Program-made: the position numbers and the translations under genes | Shown here: piece by piece, positions 34,760 to 45,147 of the stretch | Position numbering within the stretch: the first letter of the stretch is position 1 | Layout: every line of letters starts with the position of its first letter | The notes under the pieces: generated by a model | What the model was told of the DNA's origin: nothing | Seen by the model: the letters and a program-made list of their open reading frames with translations, nothing else | The model's database searches: none | Assembly (NCBI GenBank): GCA_032629725.1 | Contig: JAFEVB010000018.1 | Coordinates: 434,001 to 498,000 of the forward strand | Direction: 5' to 3' | DNA: 64,000 nt | From: Gremmenia infestans | Taxonomy: Eukaryota; Ascomycota; Leotiomycetes; Helotiales; Hamatocanthoscyphaceae

Positions 34760-35470
34760 GCTGAAAATAGGAGCAGCTGCGATTTCAGCTCCGCGTCCAG
34801 AATGTAATTGGATCTGCGCACGGCGCAACTCCGAATCAACACCCCTCTCGTTCCCCGGCATTGTGTCCCTAGGGTTATGCTACGTGAACACGTAATCCAT
34901 CCGCGCATGCCCCTTTCCCCGCGCCTCGGAGCTGTGATATACTTTCCGTTCTCCTTGTTCTTGTTTGTAGTTTTCGCGACGGGGCAAACTGACGAATGTG
35001 CGGGGACCAGAGCCATCGCGGTGTTCGAGAGAGATGACAATGAAGCCGTAGGAGGCGAATTCGCCGCATACGGATCTATATGTTGTGCGGGTGCCGACGA
35101 GGCCGTGGGAGAAGATTATGGTGGGGAAGATGGGTTTCTCGGGCTCGCCTGGAGGTGGAGTGCCGGCTGTGTTTTTGGTCTCGTAACCTGCTTCGTAGGA
35201 GTTTTGGTTTGAGGGCCAATGTTTTGCTAGTTTGGCGTTGCGGGATGCGGGGAGTTTTGTGAACGCTGTTGTTGCGCCTGATGATTTGTTAATGTGTGAG
35301 AAAAGAGGAGAGGGGGGCAGAGGCTTTACCAAACCAGGCTACAGATACCCAAGGGGGAAGTCCGGAGAATTTGCCATAGCCTTTGCTACATCAATGCGAG
35401 ACCGGGGAAGCCATGTAGGACGACCCTATTTACTCTGCCCTTCTGGAGATTCGCTTTGCCCACTTCCACT
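34760..35470 (-). pseudogene. PAF-acetylhydrolase family pseudogene (N-terminal half only)
   Basis: Read on the minus strand, recognisable family segments follow each other: PTSGSGQSESPEG near 35450, TWLPRSRIDVA near 35420-35390, GYGKFSGLPPWVSVAWF near 35380-35330, then the long stretch with FTKLPASRNAKLAKHWPS, PTIIFSHGLVGTRTTYRSV and SLEHRDGSGPRTFV (35270-35000), and MDYVFT stop HNPRDTMPGNERGVDSEL (34900-34820). Breaks: TAG between QSK and GRPTW; a one-base frame change just before GYGKF; TAG at 34882-34880 inside the conserved VDYVF-NP stretch. One genuine-looking intron (GTAAAG...CATCAG, about 35326-35275) is still in phase. The segment with the GxSxG nucleophile, Asp and His of the family is absent, so this is a truncated, inactive copy. 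Confidence 0.82.
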
Positions 35471-36615
35471 GGTTGGTATTGAACAAAGTCTGCGAAAAAA
35501 GTTAAGTAGCAAGTATGAAATCAGCAAAGTAAAAGTGATCAAAACAGGGGCAAACAGATATACAAAAAAGAATTTTCATACAAACCAGAAGCATAAAACA
35601 CAGAAAACAACACCGTCTCTAATTTCAGTAAATGCATATGATCCCGCTTAATTTCAGAAAAATGTCTTCGTTCCCTAGCAGGAACTTCTATATCCAACAT
35701 TCCCACACTATACGGCCCCGAATAATACGGTAATGGCGTCCGCAGTATACGCTCCCTGGTCCTAACCGGAGGCCGCGATTTCAGCTACTTTGACATCCAG
35801 GGCACGTCGTCCAGTTTGTTAACTTGGGCCAAGGCCCCGGATGTCATTTTATTTAGAGCTTCCGACATGAAATATGAAAGATTATATATAATAGTAATGA
35901 GAAACAAAGTGGCAACGATACTTCGAGGGCCAATTGATTCAGAATAATAAATAATAAAAATAATATTGAGAAAAGAAAAAAAAAGAAGTTATAAAAGAGA
36001 GCATGTAGGTGGGCACGTGTGAGTGACTTGAACAAAGTAGCCATTCGTGATCTAGAAGTTACGGACATGGACGTTGGATACGCTCTGACTGGATGAGATG
36101 GCATATTATGCATTGAAAAGTGGCCGTGACCAGCTGTGGTCCCTAGGCTGAGAGCTTAATTCACCCCGTTCTGAACGACCAGCTGATATGTCCATGATGG
36201 GATTTGTAAGGATGCTGATGAAAAGGAGATGTTTGGAATACCTAAAAAGGGATGTCGTAGATGTATATCGAAGTTGTAAATTGTATCGAATACGAAGTCG
36301 TTTCGTTCTTGGCATGACGTGTCCAGAGACTACTCTGACGGGAATGAGGGGAACTGGACATTGCAGGATGAATCAGTCTTCCCCAAGTGCAACAATGAGA
36401 ATAGGTATCGTGAAGAGTGTTGCCGCTTGGCGTAATTCATAAATCCAAGACGTTGCGTAGGACCTGAAGCGGTTCAGAGAGACCTATACTACCATTGTCC
36501 TAATTTCTACACACTTTCATCGACTGTGGTAAGTACACATTTAAACGCCGCCCCGGCAAAGAGCAACAATTCTCTGTTGACTCCTGCAAATCGTACAACA
36601 ATTACCTGACTGCAC
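35471..36615. other. AT-rich intergenic interval
   Basis: No gene is supported over about 1.1 kb. The part 35860-36000 is very A/T-rich with poly-A tracts. Open frames here are short and of biased composition. Confidence 0.45.
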
Positions 36616-37915
36616 CTATTTTGGGCCCCTATTAGATGAAACTCCAGCCCCAATAACCCCGGGAAGCTTCTCCTCTCCAATACTGAATAACATCCCGATA
36701 GCCCATCCCACGAGCCCCATCATAACAATGCTGGAGGTAGCAATGAGCCAAAACGACGTGCTGACATCCTTCTTCTGGCACGCAGCTCCCCCGTAATAAG
36801 AAAGTCTGTAGCCCCGCTTCTCACCGTTGTTACCGTATGCGAAAGTCTCATTTTGGGCACGACAACCGCAGGTAAAGCATGTGGCAGACTTCTGGAAGCA
36901 AGCGCCACGGCCGGAGCAGAAGTTTGTTGCGGTCGTGCAGGTGTCGTTGGAGGAGTGGCAAACGGGTGGGACGCCTATGATAGGTCCCGAGGAGTTGGAA
37001 GAATTCGAGGATTGGAAGAGGTGAGGTTCTGGTGGGGATGAAGCTGGAGAATGAGTCATTTAGCATTATGCATCAGAAGTATTTGCAATATTCCTGGGGT
37101 GATAATACAAAGGACAGTAGACTTACCCACAGCTGCACTCTCTGACATAATCTCTTCGACTTGTCTGGCATTAACACGCACTTGGGAGGGGACTTCATAG
37201 GATCCATATGGCTTGGAAGAAACCTTCTTCGTTGATCGAGATGACTCTGGCATGAGGACAATAACGGTGTTCATATCTCCCCAATTGGCCCACCTGATCA
37301 ATCTCTCCCTAGCAGCTATCAAAGCCTCCATTTGAGAGCCCTATTGTTCCATATCAGCAGGTAGATCTCGCACACTTTTCGAGAAATTCTTACTTTTCCA
37401 GCCAGATCAAAATGTATAACCTTCGACTTCCCATTCCAACACTTGATTTCATACGGGTTGATGGCATCTTCAAGAGCGCAATTTTCTTTCTCCCCCGCTT
37501 GTGTGTTCAAATCCGACACCAATTTCTTATTCGCAGGCGGGGATGGAGGATCCGAGATAGTGAAGGCTGGCTTGAGTGACTCCCAAGTCTTTAAATGCGT
37601 CTTCGACACTCCTTCTACAACCAGCACAAGCTCTGCTGCCAGCTCTTGCGGAGGAACATCTCCAAACAGCGATTCTATTTGTTGTCCACTAAATCTGTTT
37701 ATATGTGACAGTGTACTGTCGCTGACGTCTCCAAGGCCGTGATATTGTGATATGCTTAGACGTTGAGCGAGGACGAGTCGTGCTTGTTCTGGAGTGAGGG
37801 TTGGAGGATTCGAGGAGGGTGATTCGGAGCCTTGCAATATGTAGACGCTGGCGGGTTCTGATGCTGCGGAAGCTGCGCCAAGCAGGGCTGGCAGGAAGGT
37901 CGCTGAAAGTCTCAT
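36616..37915 (-). CDS. Vps3844-like type I membrane protein (DUF3844)
   Basis: Exons 37915-37394, 37340-37127 and 37043-36616 join in phase to 387 residues. A signal peptide is clear (MRLSATFLPALLGAASA). The luminal part lacks obvious motifs but has the phrase 'QYHGLGDVSD' near residue 55. The last third has the Cys-rich module CHSSNDTCTTATNFCSGRG, followed by CFQKSATCFTCGC and GGAACQKKDVSTSFWL, which I recognise as the Vps3844 C-terminal domain, and a single membrane span (FWLIATSSIVMMGLVGWAIG) with a short cytosolic tail. The family is linked to vacuolar sorting by name; the molecular role is poorly known. An EGF-like disulfide fold is likely for the Cys module. Confidence 0.85.
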
Positions 37916-38562
37916 GATTGCTGGTTGCTGAGACTGAGACGTTGACGCCGTACTGTACCTGGAGGAAGCTTGAGGTGGTGATATGATGCTTGTTGAAGCT
38001 CGCTGATAACGCTCTAGCGTGGTTTTGGAAATAAGGTTTAGCTTGAATATACGGCAGTCCATAGCGTTGAAGTACCTAAATACTCTTAGATGAGGTTCAC
38101 CAGGTTGATATGAATACCTAGGTACAGTACCTTCAGACACTTTCTGTGAAATACTTATTGAGCTTTCCATTATTTACCAGAGGAGAAATTCACATACCCT
38201 GAAACTCGTTATACGTTATTTCATAACACCCCGGATCTTTTGTATAATAACTCCAAATTTGGAAGATACAACTAATAAGATATTTACAAACGCCGTTACT
38301 GGCTTATATAGTCCGCCGTATACCCTTCACCTCGAGAGTCCTAAGCCAAGGCCAAGCCAAGTTTAGATAATTATACAGTATCCGAATTTATAGAAGGCTC
38401 TGGTCACCACGCCTGACAAGTATGCTTCCATGAAACCACCTTTATGACACCAAGATCCACCCGCGCAAGTGCTACCATATAGTCCACAACACGAAAACCT
38501 TTTTCGCCCCTCGAGGCTCGCCAGCCCGAAGGCGAGCCCTCTCAACCCCTGCTCTCTTCACC
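37916..38562. promoter_or_regulatory. Divergent promoter region
   Basis: The 647 bp separate the Vps3844-like gene and the mitochondrial-type gene. AT-rich in the middle, with aaggccaagccaag short repeats near 38345. A short palindromic pair cctcgaggctcgccag / aaggcgagccct lies at 38510-38540. Confidence 0.35.
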
Positions 38563-39930
38563 ATGTTCCGCCATACCAGAACCGTGAGGGGCATCTTCTC
38601 CATGAGTAGATTGCCCTTGAACCTCGAGGCAAAGAAGCAAGCGGGACAGGCAATGAATGTGCAGAAAGTCCGCTTCAGAAAACAAGCATTCAGGCCAAAG
38701 TATGTTTTGAAGACTTCAACGATGGCGATATACTAACTAATGCTGTAAAGAATGCTTGCCTTCTACCTCGTTACTTCCTACATATGTTACGATATCTACG
38801 GTCGCATGGTTCTCGATCCTATCGACAAAGCAGCGATGGAAGCAATGGAAGGGATGCCAGCGGAGGTAGCGGAAGAGGTTGACGATCCATTATTCATACC
38901 ATTTCCTGGGACCGTCAAGGAGACGAAGCGGAAACCGTATCGGGGGAGTGATCCGGAGTGGCAAGAGTTTATTAAGTTTAGCAAAGACAAGACGGGGCAG
39001 ACCAAAGTTCGAGGTGGGTGGCAGACAAGGGTTACTATGTGAAGGGCTTTTCTGACATTTTATAGACGAGCTTGCACGGCGTGTGAAACGAATTGCAGAG
39101 CAGCATCCTATAATAACGAGGAAGTGTGGGAAGCAGCTGACGCAAAGGCGGTGTTGGCTAGATGTGGATTTTCCTCATTACCCACCCCCTGAGTTCGAGA
39201 GATCTGGGTACGCTGCCCCTTGGAACATACTTGAAGAGAAGAACTGACGGATTATGTGTACAGCATCGAGATATCCGATGAAGCTATCTCCTGGACTACC
39301 CAACCCGTCGACTCTCTTACCGTCTACAGACTTCGGCATGTACTATGGCCATCAGCCCTTGCGCTCTCTTTCTGGAATTTTACTAAAGTCCTCATCGTCG
39401 ACGACACGAAACGTATCGCATCCATGCTCGGCATCCGCTCAACACCATCAGCTCCATCCATCGAACAACTATTACAAAAACAACAACAAATGATGAAAGG
39501 CGCGCTTCCAAATAAAGACGGACCACCCGCCCAGACTGAGGGGGAGACTACAAGCAGTCCGAAGGCTATGATCAAGATTTCCACTGCCGCAAAGACAAGA
39601 TTGTCAGAAGAACCCGAGGAGAAGACAACTCAAGAAACGGAGGTTTGGCCAGGAACACGCGTAGCTGTGGCCTTGCATCAGCATTTCAACCACGCCATCA
39701 TGGCATTCAAGGGCAAATTCCTGCAAACCTGGCGCCCAACCCCAAATTACCCACCTCGCGGCAGTATCCTCGTCTCAGGAATGGTGGAACTAGAAGCACC
39801 AAAGGCATATTTAGTCTTTGACGTGAACGCAGCGTGGGATCCGCAAGTGCAGGATTTTGATCCGAGATCGATGGTGGTCAAGTTGAGGAGGTTTCAGTGG
39901 AAGAGTCAAGGTCCTGTGGTGTCGCGATAG
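38563..39930 (+). CDS. Probable mitochondrial inner-membrane protein, unknown function
   Basis: Exons 38563-38699, 38751-39013, 39066-39207 and 39264-39930 join in phase to 402 residues. The first 45 residues are rich in Arg/Lys and Ser with almost no acidic residues (MFRHTRTVRGIFSMSRL), as in a mitochondrial presequence. One membrane segment follows (MLAFYLVTSYICYDIYG, near residue 47). The rest is soluble: KRKPYRGSDPEWQEFIKFS near 100, WLDVDFPHYPPPEFE near 150, and a C-terminal β-rich part (AVALHQHFNHAIMAFKG; RGSILVSGMVELEAPKAYL). I do not recognise a named family, but all introns fit and the domain pattern looks conserved. Topology and location are inferences. Confidence 0.72.
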
Positions 39931-41611
39931 ATTTGATAATTGCTGGAATGGAATGGACGAGTTTGCGGGGGAGTTTAGGATGGGCATTGCTGTGCGTTGG
40001 CGTCTAAAGGAATATACTATGCCCGCTTGTACCAGCTGAGCGGAATGTTCTTGGCAGGAATGGGAAAGATGGAGGATACGTTTCAGAAGATCCCAGAGTG
40101 CAACAGCGTTTTTAGAACATTGTATACCCTCTTCACTATCATCGCTTCGACCCGCCGGTGCGAAATTTGGCGAAGTCGCATTCAATCACTCTTCCCGCTG
40201 GTATATTCTGGACTTTGATTCAAGACCTCTTTTATTTTTGTTTTCTAGCACTCCTTTCATGTCTACCTATGTATTATTTCCTTACTGCCCCCTTCTTGTC
40301 TATACATCTTAGCAACTCTACACCATGCCCTCATACTTCAATTACAGCGAAGCAAGCTCCTTCCTTTCCCGTGATCCCTATATTCAACCTTCTCATCGAC
40401 CAACTCTCAGCTAGCCAACCCCTTATATTTACAGTATATAACCTATGTCTTTACCTTCTGCTCTCCAGATCCTCCATCTTACTTTCAACATTCGACAACT
40501 TAACCAGAATGTGTGAATCAAGACACAGGAATACCTCTTTTTGCGCCTAGTACTCTGAACGTTAACAGGTTACGCTGGCTTCGATCATATCGGGAAGCTA
40601 CGCATCTTCCTTCTTTGCCGATTCATGTTTTATGAGATGATGGAGATATACAAGGATCCTCCCAAGTTATTCTCCAGCAGACACGTCAAGCGGATATATG
40701 TATTCATGGAGACCAGAGAAGCCATGGACTTAGAGAAATGGGGAAATGAGATGATGAACGACAAATACGGATACAAACAAGCTCGACTTGTTTAAGAGTT
40801 TTCCTTACGATGATTTTGATGATTCCGATAATTCCAATGTAGAGGAAACCCAACGCTAGAGTGCATTTTCTCGAATGGCGGTTCAATTAGATCGGTTGAT
40901 GTAATCTATCCGCACATACAAAGTACAAAATCGAGAGCCCAGCTGAGCAAGAGGAGGGCGCCGAATCAGCAAGGGAATCTTACAAGGAACAGCTCTGTAA
41001 AGAGAAGGCCTTTAGGTCCAAGTCTATCCCAACCGCCGATGTGAACACTATATGCTTTCCGCTCTTGGATCACAATGAAAACAAAGGTGGAGATGGATTG
41101 GAGTCGTACAATTGGCTCTGGTTCCTAGTCAATATACTCCGTCAATATGCTCCGTCGGCATAGAATTGCATCCAGGCGCAAGAACTTCTTGTACGTCACT
41201 AGTCCTCAGGACTACACAGAACCCCGGCAACACATGTGGAGACTACTATAAGAATTCTAAATATAGTTATGAGGGCCTCGATGTATGGGACGAAGAAACG
41301 CAGACGAGACTGCAGGAGAGATGAAAGCTTGTTGATGATTAGGGTAAATTGCATTTGCGTTACAATGTCAATGCAATTACTCCAAATGAGATATCAATAT
41401 TCTGTCAAGTGAAATCAAGCATCATATGTTGTGTAGGTGTATAAGTGGAGCATACCCCTCCATGAAAAGTGCCCCACCCCACATCTGTCAGCAGTGGCAC
41501 TTTCTCGCCATCCGCGCATTCCAGACACCACCAAACCATGGGTTGAACAGTACAGCTCCCCTGCCTTCTCCACCACACCCAAATCACCAAACTACTCAAC
41601 ACATCTCCACA
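39931..41611. other. Intergenic, no gene seen
   Basis: About 1.7 kb without a supported coding region. C/T-rich stretches at 40240-40520 give spurious open frames rich in Leu/Ser/Pro. The sds22 promoter should lie in the last 300 bp. Confidence 0.45.
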
Positions 41612-42795
41612 ATGTCATCACCAGAACACGAAGAAACTGGCAAAACCCACATCTCCCTCAAAGAAGAGGATTCGGCCGGCCACGATGCCACCAAAGGCAG
41701 CTCCACCCCCAAAAGCAGCAGTGGCTGGGACGGAAAGCTACGCATAGAAAAGAAAGCACAGCTCGTGAACCCAGAAGCAATCTCAGACCCCGAGTATTCG
41801 GATGAAGAACAAGTGCTACCCGGCGAAACAATCGAAGCAGACGAAGGTGAATCCCCCCTCACTCAATTAGAACCTCAAAACTAACCCCTCCCCCCCAAAA
41901 GACCTACTAGACGACTACCCCCCCCACGACCCCCGAAATCGACTGCGTACACGCGCGCGTCTCCTCCATCCCCTCCCTCCGCCTCTCGCGCTTCACCGAA
42001 CTAAAACGGCTCTGTCTGCGGCAAAATACCATTTCGAAAATCGAAGACCTGCCCGGGACACTCACGGAGCTAGATCTCTACGACAACCTGATCGCGCATA
42101 TAAAAAACCTCGAGCACATCACCGCGCTCACCAGTCTGGATCTAAGTTTCAACAAGATCAAACACATCAAGAACCTCTCTGCGCTCACCAACCTCACCGA
42201 CCTATATTTCGTGCAGAATAAGATCACTACCATTGAGGGACTAGAGGGCCTCTCAAAGCTGCGGAATCTGGAGTTGGCTGCGAATCGTATTCGGGAAGTT
42301 GGTGGGGGACTGGAGGGCTTGGAGGGCTTGGAGGAGTTGTGGTTGGGGAAGAACAAGATTACGGAGATTAGCGGGTTGGAAGCGTTGCAGAAGCTGAAGA
42401 TTCTCAGTATACAGTCGAATCGCATCCGGGACATAACTGGCTTGAGTTCGCTGCCGCACCTACAGGAATTGTATATCTCGCACAACGCCCTCACGTCTCT
42501 GCACGGATTGGAGGAATGTAAGGGATTGAAGGTGCTGGACATTAGTAATAACCAAATTGAGAGGCTGGAGGGTTTGGAGAGGTTGGAGGAGCTGGAGGAG
42601 GTGTGGGCGAGTTATAATAAGATTGGGGATTTTAATGAGGTAGAGAAGGTATTGGGTGGGAAGAAGGGCTTGAACACGGTGTATTTCGAGGGGAATCCTT
42701 TGCAATTGAGGGGGCCGGCCGTTTATAGGAACAAGGTCAAGTTGGCGCTGCCGCAGGTCATGCAGATTGATGCTACGTTTGTGAGGGTGTCATAG
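41612..42795 (+). CDS. sds22: Sds22-type leucine-rich regulator of protein phosphatase 1 (frame broken in an 8-C run)
   Basis: Exon 1 is 41612-41846, the intron 41847-41901, and exon 2 41902-42795. The N-terminus is disordered and acidic (PEYSDEEQVLPGETIEADE). From residue ~95 a full array of SDS22-type 22-residue leucine-rich repeats follows: LKRLCLRQNTISKIEDLP, LTELDLYDNLIAHIKNL, LTSLDLSFNKIKHIKNLS, then at least seven more, capped by NTVYFEGNPLQLRGPAVYRN, the LRR cap of the family. It binds PP1 catalytic subunit in nucleus and cytoplasm. The frame from the splice (DLLDDYPP) and the frame of the repeats (EIDCVHARVSSIPSL) differ by one base; the switch must occur in CCCCCCCC at 41918-41925. 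With seven C the protein would be 375 residues. Since the gene is essential in studied fungi, an assembly error is likely. Confidence 0.88.
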
Positions 42796-42807
42796 ACGGG
42801 GAGTTTA

Positions 42808-42862
42808 GGATGATAGGATGATAGGATGATAGGATGATGGGATGATGGGATGATGGGATGAA
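42808..42862 (+). repeat. Minisatellite, 8-bp unit GGATGATR, about 7 copies
   Basis: Starting 13 nt after the sds22 stop, three or so copies of GGATGATA are followed by about four of GGATGATG; the two variants are sorted into blocks, which is typical of slippage expansion. Confidence 0.85.
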
Positions 42863-43092
42863 CAATACGTATTTGGGCGTAGACCGGCGTTATATGAGAA
42901 AAGCTCTGCTGATAGATTGCATTGATACATATCATAAATAGCATGCAATTCATATATCTTAATTTTCTTTTACACTGTAGTTTATAGAGGGGAATGTGTA
43001 CGTAAAACGTAATTCGAAGCTGGTATCAACTTGCTTGCTAAGCAGGACCACGGCTTTTCCAATCTGATTCTATATGATATACATATCGATGC

Positions 43093-44170
43093 CTAAGCAA
43101 AGATATGAAGTGTTCCTAGGTACTACGAGAAACTGGTCAGCACATCTTCATTGTCCGCAGCTTAAGGGGGAGCTTACATCAGTAGGGTTATTGAACCTAA
43201 GATGCCTATCCAAAGCACTAATAGATTCCAACTCGCTCTTCTCCAAATCAAACCCGGTAACCTCCAAATTCTGCTTCAACCGATCCGCATTATTACTCTT
43301 CGGGATAACAGCCAATCCCCGCTGCGTCGCCCACCTCAACAAGACCTGCGCCGGCGTCTTGCCATACTTCCCCGCCAGTCCCGTCACAACATCATGCTCA
43401 AACAACACCGGCGTATCATGCGCCTTCTGCCAATCAAGCTCGATAAACGACTGCGGCCCAAACGACGAGTACGCCGTCACCGCAATGCCCTCGCTCGCCG
43501 CCAGCTGCAACAGCGTTGGCTGCACTAGGTACGGATGGTGTTCTATCTGCAGCGTCGCGGGCCGGATCCTGGCGTACCGCAGCAGATCGAGGATCAGCGA
43601 GCCCTGGAAATTCGAGATCCCGATACTGCGCGCCAGGCTCGCGTCGACCAACGTCTCCATCGCCGTCCACGTCGACTGGATCGTGGCGTTGCTCAGCTGC
43701 ACCTTGCCGTCCGTGCCAGTCCACCCCGGTGGATACGCAACTGCGGGATCGACGTATTTGAGCGACACGGGGAAGTGTATGATGTACAGGTCGAAGTAGT
43801 CGATTCCCCAGTCTGCGAGCTGCTTCTTGGCAATGGGTGTCACGCGCTCGGCGTCGTGGAAGGAGTTCCAGAGCTTGGAGACGAGGAAGAGCTCGGAGCG
43901 CTTGACGAGGCCGTCTTTGATGGCTCGCGCGACGCCTTGGCCGGCTTCTTTTTCATTGCCGTAGTCTGAGTGTTGGAGGAGGGATTAGATTGGAAATTTT
44001 GTAAAAGGGACGGGGATGGGAGAGAGCTTACCACATGCTCCGTCGAAGAGTCGGTAGCCTACTTTGATGGCGTTGTAGACGGTGTCGGCGCATGTTGCAT
44101 TGTCGACTTTCCATAGCCCGAAGCCAACCTGTGGCATCTCGTGTCCATTGTTAAGCTTGATAGTTGCCAT
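43093..44170 (-). CDS. xyl1: D-xylose reductase (NAD(P)H aldo-keto reductase)
   Basis: Exons 44170-44032, 43965-43178 and 43122-43093 join in phase to 318 residues, the usual length. The start MATIKLNNGHEMPQVGFG and GYRLFDGACDYGNEKEAGQG carry the catalytic Asp and Tyr; VSKLWNSFHD carries the Lys and YIIHFPVSLKY the His of the AKR tetrad. The cofactor segment IPKSNNADRLKQNL matches the 'IPKS' motif with a family-typical Asn. The C-terminus LGTLHIFA, supplied by a 30-nt last exon, matches the family ending (-PIFA). The enzyme reduces D-xylose to xylitol, the first step of pentose use, and acts on L-arabinose too. The long plus-strand frames here are GC-rich shadows. Confidence 0.93.
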
Positions 44171-44272
44171 TTTTGCGGTAGTTTAGAATGTGGGAGGTTG
44201 CAGAGGTTGAGTTTTCGTTTTTCTTTTTGGGACGGGAAGAAAGATGTGAGGAGGGGTCATTGACAAGAGGAA

Positions 44273-44302
44273 GTGGGGTTGGCGGGGTGGGGTGGGGTGG
44301 GG
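44273..44302 (-). promoter_or_regulatory. Cluster of five CreA-type sites / (GGGGT)n tract upstream of xyl1
   Basis: GTGGGG at 44273-44278, GCGGGG at 44282-44287 and three GTGGGG copies spaced 5 bp to 44302 each fit SYGGRG, the consensus for the carbon-catabolite repressor CreA/CRE1. They lie ~100-130 nt upstream of the ATG at 44170. A TTTAAATA TATA-like box lies at 44323-44330 and a second C-rich tract (CCTCCCCT repeats) at 44338-44360. Repression by glucose is inferred. Confidence 0.5.
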
Positions 44303-45147
44303 TGGTGTGATTGAAGGAGCGGTATTTAAATTCGGTTCCTCCCCTCCCCTCCCCTGCCCTCTAAGTGCTTCTAAACTCACCAGGTAAAGAGTGAGAGTTT
44401 TACCAGTAACGAGTAGGAGATGCCAGAGGTTTCATGTAAAGCCTTCTTAGTTCATTTGCAACTCTTACGGAGAGGAGACTTGTATACACATTCACAGTTC
44501 TGCCAAATAGAACGCATATCAGGTTCCTTTCTTATACTACCTTAGCTAGGTATCACTGCTAATCCGTGTCGGTGTATAGCAAATCAAGTATCATCGTGAA
44601 TGAGGATCTAGATCTTGTTTTGCTTGCTTGTGGCGTTGCATTTGATTTCCAGATCGATTGGTTTCGAAGTCAAGAAGCAAGCTCTGTCGCTGTAACCAAT
44701 GTTACTCAGCGTGTGAAGTAGTAGATCATGGTAGGAAAGAGGGCTCTGTTTCCAAGATACCGAGGTCATCACTGGCCAGCCTTCAAATCTGGCATTATTC
44801 GTCTCATTTACAAAGTTCAATCTTATCAACATTGTACAGTATGGCACCCTGAGTGCCTCATTGTTCATTGTTAAAGCCCACTTTTTACGTTTGCAGTCTT
44901 CGATCAGTTTGCATACCTTTGTCTGTGTTTAAAGGCTGCCTTTGAGTTTTCGTTCACAAAGATGAGACCATCTTATGACCACAAATCTAGATTTCTCTCT
45001 ATCTAGGTCTACCTCTTCCTTGTGGGTATAACTGTTCTATTTTTCCGATCGGTTCTATATTTATCGAGCACTCCGAGGTTCAAATCCGGAAAGTCGTTCA
45101 ATATATCTTCCCCTCCTGGGCGATATTCTACTAGAGCTTCCTCAAAA
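44303..45147. other. Divergent intergenic region
   Basis: No gene is supported between the xylose reductase promoter and the kinase start. Open frames are short and in the wrong frame for either neighbour. Confidence 0.4.

Noticed and set aside
43202..43969. Long plus-strand frames opposite xylose reductase
   Set aside because: High GC third positions of the real minus-strand gene leave the opposite strand open; the AKR motifs are only on the minus strand.
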